Origin: Corella eumyota
Taxonomy: Eukaryota > Chordata > Ascidiacea > Phlebobranchia > Corellidae
DNA length: 64,000 bases
Assembly: GCA_963082875.1 (NCBI GenBank)
Contig: OY720100.1
Location: forward strand, 14,656,591 to 14,720,590
Direction: 5' to 3'
This document shows positions 26,244-38,059 of this stretch, one piece after another (the first letter of the stretch is position 1; each line of letters opens with the position of its first letter). The position numbers and the translations under genes are program-made. Under the pieces are notes generated by a model, which made no database searches, was not told the DNA's origin, and was given only the letters and a program-made list of their open reading frames with translations.

Positions 26244-27624
26244 ATAAGCGTTACTTATTTATATACATATGTTTGCAAGAGACTTTCGATAATAAAAAAA
26301 TATTATGATCAATTTTATTAAACATAAATGATTTTATAAAGTTGAACAACCGTTGTTGTTATGTGTTGTAATGATCAATACTGCCTATAAAACAAAAAAA
26401 TATATTTAATAAAATATTACATAACGTAATTTGAAAACTTAAATTACACGCGATATATGAATATAAACTGTATACGTAATATAAAAATGATGTAATTTTT
26501 GTTCTGTTCAATATTTTTTGAATTTTTTTTTATCTTAGGTGTTCTTTTGAGTGTTTTAACATAAATATAATCTCAAGTTAAAGTACTTTAAAAATAAAAT
26601 TTTGCTATGATTGTTTAAGCCAAACACATTTTAAAAGTTAAAGCAAACGAGCCTAAAACCTAAAAGTAATCAACAAATTAAATTTATTTAAACTTAATAA
26701 ACGCAGAAATGAAGTTTTGTGATCGTCAGTAGAGATATAACAATATTAGAGATATAACAAGACACTTTGGCACGAAGAAATACTTTTGTAAACAGTTAAT
26801 ATTAATAACATGTTAAAACTATGAATTTAACTTCGTCATTTTTAGGTTGCACCTGATGAACTTTTTTTGTTAACCTTCCAACTATTTACGTGAAAGCGAG
26901 AAAAACCTAATCAAAAAGAAAAAATAAATTACAATTTTCTTCAAGACGCTTCGGGGAACTCCCCGATTTCTGTTTTTATCTATCACGCTCGGATGGTTTT
27001 GGATGTAAATTGCTTTATCCTCGATTATATAATATTTCATGGTAATTAATATTTTACATTTTCAAATATAAATTGAATCACAATGTATGTAACAAATTTT
27101 TGTTCTTAATAAGTTATTATTTTTTTGTCTTAATCAAAAAATTTAAATACAGTTAAATATTTCAAGTTTTCTTAAAAATTTACAAAAATTATCATTAGTT
27201 AACCAACTTTGATATATTGTTATTACTACATAAATATTTATTTTTTGGGATGTATTTATTTAGATTCCCATACTAAATCAAATACTTTAAAGCTCTTAAA
27301 CTTGATACACTATCGAACACATCAAACAATCATTTAAATTTCTTAAATTTAAAAATAAATATCTATTTAATTTTTAACTCTTTTAGTTTTTAAAAAAATG
27401 CTAAATTATGTATTTAACTGAATGTTAAAAATTCAGTTAACTTTAAGATAACAAAAAAATAGTTTTTAAAACTTAAATATGTTTTGAATCATTTTCTTTA
27501 ATTTAACTGTAAAACAATTTTTTAATTTAATTATTTTTTTATTTTAATTTACAATTGAACCCTTATTATGGTTCGAAATCTTAGATTTCGAAACATATTG
27601 TTATTGTCAGTGTATTTATTATTG

Positions 27625-28297
27625 TTTTTATATTCGTTATATGCATTTCAGCTTAGATTTTGTAGCTCATACATTTTCAAAAGTTTATTAGTTGTAACGT
27701 AACACTTTAACAATAATGAAAATTTTTATTTGTAAGCGAATGTCAACATTAGGATCCGATCTTGGATTTGATGATTCAAAAGCAAACACCTTAACAAGTT
27801 CGCCACTGCAACTGTTTCAACATCATTGCAATTTTGCGTACGTATTTACAAAAAAAAAATTGTTAAAGAATAAGCCTTAATTGCAATAAAAGAATAAGCT
27901 TTAATTGCTAAAAAGTCAAGGCACATTTAATAAAATATTTAAATTTGAGTTTTGAAATTTTGCAAAATGTTAATAAATTTGTCATAACTTTATTAATTAT
28001 TAATATTTTTTGCTAATTTATTAAAAATACGTTGTTTAGATCAATTGGGTTCTAATAGTACTACTCAAATTTGAATTGAAATTTTCATCTTTTTTGAATT
28101 TTTTTTTCATGGTAGCAAAATAAGGTCGAGAGGGGCGCTATAGGCAATATGAAATATACCTCTAACTTTTGTTTTTTTAAATATTTTGGTAAAATGTTAT
28201 ATTTTGAATGTTAGTTAGGTCAAGGCACATCTAATAAAATATTTAAATTTGAGTTTTGAAATTTTGCAAAATATTAATAAATTTGTTATAACTTCAT
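27625..28297. repeat. Right copy of the ~660-bp direct repeat flanking the satellite block
   Basis: It is the counterpart of 14,046-14,705, same orientation, with a 12-bp insertion (GATGATTCAAAA) near the middle. A palindromic TTCGAAATCT unit precedes it, whereas on the left such units follow the repeat. The interval 28,298-28,852 up to the ZP stop holds nothing recognisable except a second short CATTAGTTGTAACGTAACAC echo of the repeat. Confidence 0.75.
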
Positions 28298-28852
28298 TAA
28301 TTATTAATATTTTTTGCATTTTTTTTTACATTAGTTGTAACGTAACACTTTAACAATATTATAATTTTTTTTTGTAATTGAATGTCAACGTTGTGTTTCG
28401 AACTTTTTCTGTATAAATGAAAGTTGTAACATAACTGTTACCTTAGCTAAACATTTTGAATAGCATTATATTAACTTATTCTACAAAAATATATAAAAAA
28501 AATCCTTCAGCTTAAAACAGAAATACAAAATTGAGTAATACAACATTTTAATAATACATTATAAATTAACGCACAAAAATGTACATTTTCTATTATGACA
28601 AAGGAAATACTTCAATGTAAGTTGTTGACTTAATGTGCCTTTAAGTATACTTATTTTTAAATCTAAATAATATGTAACGTATAATTTATCTGCAGGAAAA
28701 TTAAAAAAAAAACATAAAGTTTTGAAGTTAAAATAATTAAATGTTTAGTTATACTAGCTTATGCTACAATGTTGGAATTGTTAAATAGTGCAACCTTTAA
28801 ATAGTAAGAGCCGGGATGAGAATGTATTGTATGGTTTAGGAATTGATTTGGT

Positions 28853-31645
28853 TTAGTATTTCTTTTTGTAAAGCGCAGCAATAACAGCAATTATTGCGAT
28901 GCCAACAAGCAACCAAACAAACATGCCTACATCATCAATCCACCAATTTTCATTGACATTTTCCTGATACTGAACAACTTCTATAAAATTAAACAGGGCA
29001 ATTGATTAAATAGGTTTTATAACAAATTTGACAGCCCCACTTTTTGAACTAAAGATTAGAGAAATTAACCTATAAGGATTAAGTTAAGGCTACCTTACGC
29101 ATTTTTTCAGTTTTTTTTTTTTTGTTAAACAATATAACAACTTACCAGCGCAGGAATGTAAATCTTTGCCAATAATTTGGTCACCAAGACATGCACATCG
29201 CTTTTCACCGTTGATCATATTACATAATTCTTCACAGCCGCCATTATCCTAAACAATTGCCAAGTTTTATTTGCTTAAGTTTATATTTGTTTATTTTTTG
29301 GTTATGTTATGTTAGTAGAAATGTAACTTACCCTTTCGCATAAATCAGTATTGACTGTCATTGGTCCAACTGTTATCACGTGACTGTTTTTTCCAGCCAC
29401 ACTGCGACGACGTCTACGTTTCATACAGTTCTGTAAAACAATTTAAAAAAAGTTCGACATAAGTATAAGTTCTACACATGTAACAACAAACAAGACAAAA
29501 ACCTACGTCAGTCGTGCAATCTTGGCCAGTAGAAGTGTCGCAAAAATCGACTTGGCAGTGGACATAAATCTTCTGATTTTCCTGCGTAAAATTGGTCCAA
29601 ACAAATGATCTAAATCTGAACCTGATTGTTTGGTTGTAATTTAGAAGAATCTCAATTGCATCAGCTGAGTCGAATGCATTCTCGACGGCGCATCTAACAA
29701 GTAAACAGTTGTTTAAATGCAATTTCCACTATAATTGATAATATAATGTCATTATATTTACCCGCCCTCTATTATTGGATAAGAAACACTACTGGTAGAG
29801 TCAGGAGAAGGTGTTGCCCAGCAAGTTTGGGCCTATAAAAAAAATTTAATTTAGAATTCAAATTTACCTTGTTTGTTTCAAAATACCTGAATCAAAATAC
29901 CTGAAGTGTAAAGTTGTCGCTGGGAATATCATCGTTAATCTCTGCATAAATATAGTCTGGAACATAAATGTCGTTGGGCCAGAACGGATGGGAAACTGTG
30001 TCGTTTTTAAAAAGATAGAGCCCAAAGGAAAGATCAAATACACCAGTTCCTTCTACCTCGGGGAATAAGAACTTTCTGAAATATTAGTAAGTGCCAACAA
30101 GTTTTTGTGTTGAAAAGTTATTGAGCCCAACGATTATATCGAACCAAGTGTTTTATGTGGTGATACCCAATATATATTACATTTTTCTTTTAAAGTTTTT
30201 ATGAAATAAATTACCTAACATTTGGTACAACAAAAGACCCCGATGTGATATTTCCGTTGTTCGGGACACTGCATTTAACATTAACACGTTGGTTTATGTA
30301 TCGCCCAATACTTAAACTTTGGTTGACATTAAAAATTGCCCAAGCTCGATAAACGTAGTTAATAGAATCAGCATCCTCCTGCAACACAAATTTAATTTAT
30401 ATTTTATCATCAGTTGATTTCCATATTGTTGTTTTTATTAAACACAGCTTATAAGAAAATCTTGAACAGTTTTGCGCAGTAAACAAAATCGATATGTTAC
30501 TATTTTTTGTATATAAATTTACCCCAGATGTGGTAAGGTCGAATGCGCGACCTAAGCATAGAGTAACATTAGCTACCCCAACCCAGCCTTACTCAAGGGC
30601 GATACAGCACTAGATAGATCACTAGGGATCGAACCCAGGACCTCATGTAACGTAGAGAGTGTTCTACCAACTACACCACGCTCCTTTATGTGACCATAGG
30701 TTGGATTACCAAAAAAAAACTATATTGCTCAATAAGTTAGACATTAGCTTACAGTTATGGTGGGAAAACAACTATGAACACCAAAAGCGAATTGTGCGCT
30801 GGTGTCGCTTTGAGTATCGGCAGAACAAAAATCAAACGGAGATACCAGTTGAGAAGATGACAGTTGTTCTGGAGCAATAATAACGGTGTAGCCGTCAAAA
30901 CTTGCCAAGCCAAACGTATCAGGCACAACTTCCACTACGGTGTTGCCATTGTCGCAGCTCACTGAAACTAGTCGTTTAAGTTGTACAGTTTAAATGTTTT
31001 TTTTTTAATTTTACAGTTTTAACATAAAGTAACTTTTGTTCCCCCTACCTAGTTTTAAATTGCCCGATTTTATAGAATTACTAAATTAAAATCAATCAGT
31101 TTTGTTTAAATTTGGTAACATTAGAGTAAAAAAATTGCTAAGACAGCAAAAATCAAAATTTGGATTTCATGGAGTGATGCTCAGTAGTTTAACTACTGCA
31201 CATGCCTGTTTTTAATGGGTGTTTTAAGTTTTGCCTTATCTTGAAACAACTGCAAATATTTTGCACGAACAAATATCTTTACACGGATTAAAAAGTTTAC
31301 CTGGTGGCAACGGGGGATCTGGAATTGCATCACATTTTCCTTAAAACAAAAATAAAAATTATTTCTTACCAAAAAATTATTTTTTTCAAATTTTTTTTTG
31401 TAAAAGCAGTACTTCGTAGACGTAAATGTCTAAGGTTTGTTTCCTACTGCTGACCTACTTAAAACCTTGATTACATTGTATTTAAGATAGCCACTAGTTA
31501 GAGGCAGATTTGAAACAAAAAACATTAATTTTAAATTAAATTTAAAACCAAAAATCATTATTTACAAATGCAAACAAAAAAAAAATAAGTATTTACCTAA
31601 AAGAATTACCGCTACGACAAAAACTGAAAAAGCAATATTTCGCAT
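28853..31645 (-). CDS. ZP-domain, EGF-like, single-pass transmembrane protein (copy 2, inverted paralogue)
   Basis: Ten exons give 409 residues: 31645-31597, 31339-31301, 30967-30753, 30378-30215, 30075-29901, 29832-29762, 29693-29507, 29430-29332, 29248-29146, 28980-28853. Exons 1 and 5-10 have exactly the lengths of copy 1. Domain order is the same: signal peptide (MRNIAFSVFVVAVILLG), ZP-N, ZP-C with AQTCWATP and KIYVHCQVDFC, KRRRRRS cleavage site, HVITVGPM patch, EGF-like module, membrane segment (FVWLLVGIAIIAVIAALY). The N-terminal half differs strongly from copy 1 (exon 2 adds a Pro-rich DAIPDPPLPPG stretch). Exons 6-9 are over 90% identical at the DNA level, including intron 6, which suggests recent gene conversion. 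All frames are open, so it is not a pseudogene on this evidence. A SINE lies in intron 3. Role as for copy 1, possibly with a different ZP-N partner specificity. Confidence 0.88.
30513..30683 (-). mobile_element. SINE family A, internally deleted copy in ZP copy 2 intron 3
   Basis: The reverse strand reads GCGTGGTGTAGTTGGTAGAA, then GGGTTCGATCC (B box), GCCCTTGAGTAAGG, and the ATGCTTAGGTCGCGCATTCG tail, with the central body missing. Confidence 0.8.
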
Positions 31646-33051
31646 AATGTTGGTTTTATTCAAAAAATTTATTTTGCAAAACCTAAAATCAAAATTTAAT
31701 TTTAAAATAAATTAAAGTTCCTAATAATTATACATATAAATGTATATTACGCCATTACTTATTTCTAAACATGTAACTTTTAGGAAAAATGTGTCTGTTT
31801 ATATAGGCTTTATATAACAAGAAATACATTGTTTTTTTGCGTTTTAATATATAATACATATATATCACTTCCTGGCTATTCTTTGTAAATTAGTGACTCA
31901 TTTAAACGGAATAAAAATCTTGTTTTTTTAAACGGTTGATTAACTTTAGTAACTAAATTAAGTTGGTACTGTTAATTGAAATATAGTTTTAAAAAAGTCA
32001 CGTGAGCATTTTAACAAAAAAATTAGGTTTATGCCTCACGTTAGGCTATCAAATTTATATTTTTAAGTTAATTTTATCTGCTTAAAGTAATATTAATACA
32101 AGATCTTGTTTTATTTCGTGTAGTGTAACAAAAATGTTTTAGGAAATGTATAGAGTATCCTTGTAAAATGTTATCCCCACAAGTATAATTAATACCGGAC
32201 GTAAACTTATATAGAAACACCATGCGAATTACATTTTTTGAAATAGGTCTACCGAAACCTACAAAAAATCACCTTTGGATTACTAGCACCCCAGGCAGAT
32301 ATTTTTTTAAAACGGCCCCTTCTCAAAAAAGTTCAAATCAAAAATGAAGCTTTGGAAATAAAATTAGTTTTAAAAAATGGGTTTGCAAAAATAACGTGTT
32401 TTCATAAAACGCACATTTAGTATCTTACTTTAACTCTTTGTATGCAAAGCAGCTGGCGAAAACAACATTTAGTCGTAAGAAATAAACAATACATAACATG
32501 TTATTGTTTTCTAGATGCGTAAATCCAGAGATCGAAACACTAACTTGTTTTAACAGTTTTGAGCACACATGTTAATTAAGTGCGATTTGTTTTAAATCTT
32601 TTATATATTTGCTTCAAAGTGTGTATAATTTAAAATCCTTACATGAGGTCCTGGGTTCGATCTTTGCTGAGTGCTATACCCTTGAGTAAGGTGATATAAA
32701 CAGCACCAACACCAGCCAGTCCCAAAAAAATTTAAAGTTTGATTATTTTACAATTAACTACAAAAGTCAACATCAGACTAGGCAAAGAGAAAATATGTTT
32801 ACCTTATGTTTAGGCTGTATAACCGGCCTTTCCACCTTAAAAATAAACAAAACCAAATTTTATTTTAAAAGAATTAATATCAGGCATTATTTGAAGCTTT
32901 CTTGACTTGTGATTTTACATTTGGTACCCTTAATATTATACAAACAAACATGAAGCCGAAGAGTTACTTATTAACTGCGGTTTGCAAAACAGCTTTTGTG
33001 TATTTTTGATAAAGCAATTTTGTTAGTTTTGGGTAAGATAAAAAGGCTAAC
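31646..33051. other. Divergent intergenic region, ZP copy 2 / FAXDC2
   Basis: About 1.4 kb without a gene. It contains a degraded SINE family A copy split in two (32,640-32,702 with ATGAGGTCCTGGGTTCGAT, and 32,798-32,838 with the TTATGTTTAGGCTG tail). No CRE palindrome is present here, unlike the other three divergent spacers in the window. Confidence 0.45.
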
Positions 33052-35239
33052 ATGTACCTGAAAATCATTGAGTATTATAGTTCTGTTCATGAATATGTCG
33101 AAAAGTTATGGTCGAACTTTATTTTGGATAAATTTGGCAAAAACGACTTCTGGCTTTTAACCTTGGGTAGGAGAAATAAATATAGAGAATAACACCTTAT
33201 CTTTACTATGTATAAATATATATATTTACACAATTAAAGCACAAAAAGCACTGTGGGCAAATTGCTAAAACTGTAGCGATAGCTTTTGGACTGCAATTTT
33301 AGTTTAAGTATTTTAAGTTAACTTGTTGAATTACTTTGTAGGTACTGCGGTATGCATTTTTATATCATTTTGCTGCGTGAATATTCCTATGATGGTTTTA
33401 GACCTAACTGGAAAACCGATTTTTTTACGAAAATACAAGATTGAAAAAGGCAAAAATGCACCGGTATTTTAGGTTACACTTATTAGGTAAACATCACCTT
33501 ATAGAAACATTTTAATTTAAAACTGAATTATTCAATGTCGACCAAGCAAGATTTATTCAATGTTTCAAAGTTGCTTATGGCAACTTACTGATGTCGTGTT
33601 TTGCTGTGTTTTTACTGTATCCTGTAATGAAATGGAGAGGTGTCACTGCACTTACACCGTTACCATCGTTACCGATAGCGTATTTACATTATTACGGGTT
33701 TACCCTGTTAGACGAAGTTCTTTTTTATTATACGCACAGGTTAGAAAAAAAATGTTAGAAAATCTTAAGGTTTATTTTTTAAGCCAAAAAATGGCGTTTG
33801 GACAAAAAGTTAAAGCATTAATCAACACGACTTAAACATTTTTTACATACTTTAAACTTTTAAAAACAGATAAAGTGTAAAATGGGGATTGTTATTATTT
33901 TAACAGGTTACTACACCATCCAATGTTCTACAAACGCATTCATAAACAACATCATGAATGGATAGAACCAATTAGCATTGCTGCATTATATACACATCCA
34001 ATTGAGCACATCGTAAATAGTTCAAATACTCTATTAACGTTTTTTTATACATCTTTATTCTCGATGTGGGAGGGTCGACTGTACGACCTAAACATAACAT
34101 CGGAGTAACATCAGCTACCTCAACCCAAGTCTCGAGGTGCCTTTGGCAGTTTAAGATATTATAGATTATAATTGTCGGATAATTAAACTGCTATTTAAGT
34201 ATTGGCTCAGCGGGAGTTCGTACTGTTTATAGTGCCTTACTTAAGGGCGCTACAGCATAACAGCAGTGGGGATTGAACCCACGACCTTATGTAGTGTAGC
34301 AAGTGTTTTTACTACTACACCCCGTTGTTAAATATAAAAACAATGCAAAAATAAGACCAAGGATTTTTGTTTGATGTTTAGATATCAAATATCTTACCAC
34401 TAATTGGACCACCAGTAATTTTAGGATCCCATGCAGTTGTGATGTGGTATTGGTTGATAGTTGCTCACGTCGACACGTGCCTACACCATAGCAACTATCA
34501 TTTTCCATTCTTTTCTTCGCCACAATTTCACAATTATCATCATACCAAGTAATGTAAAAACACTAATTTAAAAAGGCTTAGTTCACAATCTTAGCACTAA
34601 GCTGAGTTAATGTTGTTATTGTAACAATTAAGTCTGCTATCTTTCGTAAGAAAACCCGTTTTATAACTTAAAGTTTATTATTGCGTAAAGATAAACATAC
34701 AACCGTTTTTTTCTCTCACGAATACTTCATACAAATACAATTAAACAGTTAAAGCTACAAGTCACGTGATACAGCACACGTGATAACGATAAGGTTTAAA
34801 GACGAGAGACTCTAGGTGTAAACACGTGACAAGGAATAGATAAGGCTTAAGAATAAACAACGATACGGCGGATTCGTTACATTATATAAATTCATACTTG
34901 ATGTGGGAAGGCCGACTTCACGGCCCAAAAATAGCATCACATTCGTTACCCCAATTCAGTCTCGAATTGTATTAAAAAGTTAAAGATAGACTATTACTGC
35001 CCTTTACACTAAAAACAAACCTGACAATTGGTTTTTAGTTTGGCAGAAGTTCCCACCATATACATTACCTTACAAAAATATTTTTCAGGTTTACTGAATG
35101 TTATGGTGCCAATGGCATTCTTGATAATTTTCATCAAACCGATTTGCAATTCAAGAAATCGATCGAATGTAAAAGAGATATTGTGTTTTATGGAAGCGCT
35201 CCTATAGACAAGCGAGTACCAGACGAAAATTCAAACTAA
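33052..35239 (+). CDS. FAXDC2: Fatty acid hydroxylase / sterol desaturase superfamily protein, FAXDC2 type
   Basis: Six exons are proposed: 33052-33166, 33342-33463, ~33537-33739, 33907-34012, 34382-34548, 35099-35239. The di-iron histidine boxes are HRLLHH (split by intron 3), HKQHHEW and HNYHH, in the order seen in membrane-bound hydroxylases. Family landmarks are LDLTGKPIFLRKYKIEKGKNAP in exon 2, YTHPIEHI + ISNILPLIGPP across intron 4, and a C-terminus FTECYGANGILDNFHQTDLQFKK ... PIDKRVPD, all close to vertebrate FAXDC2. Membrane helices lie in exons 2, 3 and 5. It probably acts in the ER on lipid or sterol substrates; the reaction is not established for the family. Odd point: the exon-3 reading VDQARFIQCF has no AG directly before it in frame, so that boundary is uncertain. 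Intron 4 has a SINE and intron 5 a SINE tail plus three CACGTG sites. Confidence 0.82.
34054..34325 (-). mobile_element. SINE family A, near full-length, in FAXDC2 intron 4
   Basis: The reverse strand shows the complete order: GGGTGTAGTAGTAAAAACAC, GTGGGTTCAATCCCCACTG, GCGCCCTTAAGTAAGG, the CTGAGCCAAT / GATTATAATTG body, and the TATGTTTAGGTCG tail with CCCACATCGAG. Confidence 0.85.
34889..34970 (-). mobile_element. SINE family A, 3'-tail fragment in FAXDC2 intron 5
   Basis: Only the tail portion (reverse of CTTGATGTGGGAAGGCCGAC ... CCCCAATTCAGTCTCGA) is present. In the same intron CACGTG occurs at 34,763, 34,777 and 34,823. Confidence 0.65.
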
Positions 35240-35643
35240 AAGGTTTTAATATTTGCTCTAGCTCAAGAAATTTTTAATTTTTCTAGACCTTTTTTAATAT
35301 TGAAAAAATAATTTTTTTTTGTGATTTATTTAAAAAACAACAATCCAAGCGTGCAATGCCAAAGGAGCACTTGGTGATAAAATAAAAGAATTTCCAAATC
35401 ATTTTGATCATGATTTGTGCAATGGAATTTTAAGAAAGAAAATTAATTATGATTGATTAAAAATTAAAAAAAAAACTATTTAATAACTTTTTTTAACGTG
35501 TAGTTTTTTGTAGTTGTCTATCTTTTTCTAAATTAAACCAACTCAAAATAAAACATTTTAAAAAATATTACCCATTTTGAAAAAAGTCTAACCAAAAATA
35601 TTGCCAGAAAAAATTATTTTGCCCTTAGCATCGCTCGGAAAGT

Positions 35644-37681
35644 TTATTTTTTAGCGAAAGTAACTTTCATGGCATGGGTAGGTGAGATTTTAAATCCCTG
35701 CAAAGCATCTTTGGCATCGGAGGCCTGGGATTCCATCTCGAATTCAACAAATGCAATGTCATGGCGACCGGGCACTAAACGAACTTCTTTAAACCCAACA
35801 AACCTAAAGCAAAAGAAGCGTAAAATTAGAAATAAATTTAAATTTTGCCACACCTAAGGAAAACATCTATTATATCATACAAATTCTTCTTTTAAGGGCC
35901 TATTGTAGGGTATATAGGGGTCACAGCATCTCAGATGCCTGACGATGTGAAAAAAAGGCATCCACGAAGAGAGTTGTTTAACTCCGAGAGAAAGTTATCT
36001 TCTTTAAGGAGTCCAAAATACTTTTTCCGAAGTTATTTATTACTGAACAAAAGTGCTTGCTTAAAATTTTGGGTTGGGGTCCAGAATTGGGGCTCTTCGA
36101 AGATGGTTACCCATGAACAAATCTGTTACCCACACTTACCCAACCCACATCGCCTTTTCTAAAATAAAACCCTGGTCGAAATTTACCCATTTACCCACCT
36201 GTTAAAGAGCATGTTTATCATTCCTTCCTGTGTTTCTGGAGGAAGATTGTTAAGGAAGAGGATGTGGTTCAAAGGATTTTCGCTCCCATCATCTTCAAAT
36301 CCTGGAGCTTGGAAAAAAAAATTGGTATATAAAAATTATTAAAAAAACATAAAAATAAATTTAGGTTGCATTTTTACCTTTATTTTGAGGTGTTGGTGCA
36401 GCAGGCGCAGCTGATTTTGCCTAAAAATATAAATTTAAAAATATGACGTTAAAATTGGTACAAAAAACAATTACAAAAATCTACTTTAAAAACTAGTATT
36501 TGCCTTTTTCGGTTCCTTTCTCTTCTTCTTTTTTTCCTTGGTTCTCTCAACATAAGTTCCTTTAATTTTAGCTATCACATCCGAGTCCTTTTTAGCATAA
36601 GACAATCTCTGTAATAGTAATCAAAATAACCAAACAATTAAATATGGTAAAAAAAAGATAGTTACTGTTCATTAATACCAGTAGCACTGTAGTGGTTAAA
36701 ACACTTGGCATTACAACATGAGGTTCTGGGTTCGTTTACCATACAATACCAAAAAAATATTGGCAGCATGATGTAGTGGTCAGAACACTTCCTACACTAC
36801 ATGAGGTCCTGTGTTCGAGCCCAAGTGGTCTTATGCTGTAGTGCCCTTGAGTATTGCACTATAAATGGTATGCACTCCTGCTGAGCCAGCACTTAATCAG
36901 CAGCATAATTATCGGGCAATTATAATCTATAATATCCCAAACTTCCACAGGCAACTCCAGATTGGGTCGGGCTAACAGTTCTCTATGTTTAAGTCGCGTA
37001 TTTGACCTTCCCACATCGGGGATAAAGATATATACAAAAAAAGTGTAAGCATTGCTGAGATGAATTCAAAAACAAAAACTTTACCATTGGTTTATCATAG
37101 AATGGAAATCCTTGCATGGCTCTAAGAGCATCAGTTGCACTATTTATTTCCTTGAAAATTACAAATGCTTGTCCTCTCATTCTTAATGTCTTTAAAGCCA
37201 CAATCTCCAAGATTTGCCCAAATTGAGAGAAAATGGCATAGAGTGACTTCTTCAACTCTATGAATGTCAAAAAATATTTTTATTTTTTAAAATATTAAAT
37301 AAAAAATTGAGGAAATACTGTAAAAAAAGTATGGGTCATGTATGTTGTCCGACTCTAAACAAAACAACGTTCCATTTACTATAGGAGAGAATTTAGGAGG
37401 ACCGTAATCCAGACGAGATAATTTAGGAGACCTGTAGTGTAATTATGTTTTGTTTAGAACCGGACAAAATATGTGACTTAAAAGTACAAAAGCTAGTATT
37501 GTTTCTTTACAATACAAAAGCAATAGCGTTAAAAAAATAATACTTTAATACAATGGTCTTTAGAAAACTTTTTAAAATGGATTAAAATAACAAAGGTACT
37601 TTATTATATAGACTTACCTTCTTTCTTGATCTTTTCATTTAGATTGTTCGCGTAAATCGTGTGATTCGGACTTATATCCAT
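35644..37681 (-). CDS. SNRPB2: U1A/U2B''-type snRNP protein with two RRMs (SNRPA/SNRPB2, snf-like)
   Basis: Six exons (37681-37618, 37257-37085, 36608-36504, 36420-36378, 36307-36199, 35803-35644) give 217 residues. RRM1 runs from [21 protein letters not shown] through RNP1 RGQAFVIF to the [17 protein letters not shown] helix. A short Lys-rich then Ala/Pro linker leads to RRM2 ([20 protein letters not shown] ... [18 protein letters not shown]) ending in KVTFAKK. The short linker is more like U2B'' or fly Snf than vertebrate U1A; a single protein probably serves both snRNPs. RNP2 reads IYANNL where most relatives have IYINNL. Intron 3 uses a GC donor (AAG/GCAAAT), the only non-GT donor seen in the window. 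An acceptor-like TTTCTTTCTAG 42 bp before the ATG suggests a leader splice or trans-splice; PGAM5 ends 378 bp upstream on the same strand. Confidence 0.92.
36684..36749 (+). mobile_element. SINE family A, head fragment
   Basis: GCACTGTAGTGGTTAAAACAC followed by ATGAGGTTCTGGGTTCG: only the tRNA-like head. A second, full copy follows about 15 bp later, both in the snRNP gene's intron 2. Confidence 0.7.
36766..37033 (+). mobile_element. SINE family A, full-length, in snRNP gene intron 2
   Basis: Complete head-to-tail order: GCATGATGTAGTGG (A-box region), TGTGTTCGAGCCC (B-box region), GCCCTTGAGTA, CTGCTGAGCCAGCACTTAA, GGGCAATTATAATC, CTCTATGTTTAAGTCGCG, CCCACATCGGGGATAAAG. Confidence 0.9.
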
Positions 37682-38059
37682 TTTTTACCAAAAATTTTTT
37701 AAGAATAAAACCCTAATTTTTGTCTAGAAAGAAATTGTCTAACTATTACATAGAATATATAAAGAATATAGAAAAATTAAAACAAACCTTGCCTAATAAA
37801 ATTGATTATATGAGTAACATTACCCATGCAAAAACCAAAATTAAATTTTTCAATAATAAACAAAAGAGAACTTTGATCACAAAAATGTAAAAATGCAATA
37901 ATCAAAAAATACCTAAAAAACATTAATTTTCATTTACAAAAGAGTCCACAATTAAATATTTTAATATTCAATTTTTAAAATTCCCAACGGTGATATTAAT
38001 TAAAAAGAAAAGTTGTGATAATAGGCAAGTATTTAGAATATAATTTTTTACGAAAATGT

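Noticed and set aside
14046-28297. Flanking ~660-bp direct repeats as the ends of one large LTR-type element
   Set aside because: The interior is satellite and non-coding, no element genes or priming features were seen, and the repeats themselves contain diverged satellite monomers.
28853-31645. ZP copy 2 as a pseudogene
   Set aside because: All ten exons are open, splice sites are canonical and cysteines, cleavage site and membrane segment are kept.
34287-34523. Minus-strand frame of 78 codons
   Set aside because: It is the antisense of a SINE and FAXDC2 exon 5, whose plus-strand frame carries the histidine box.
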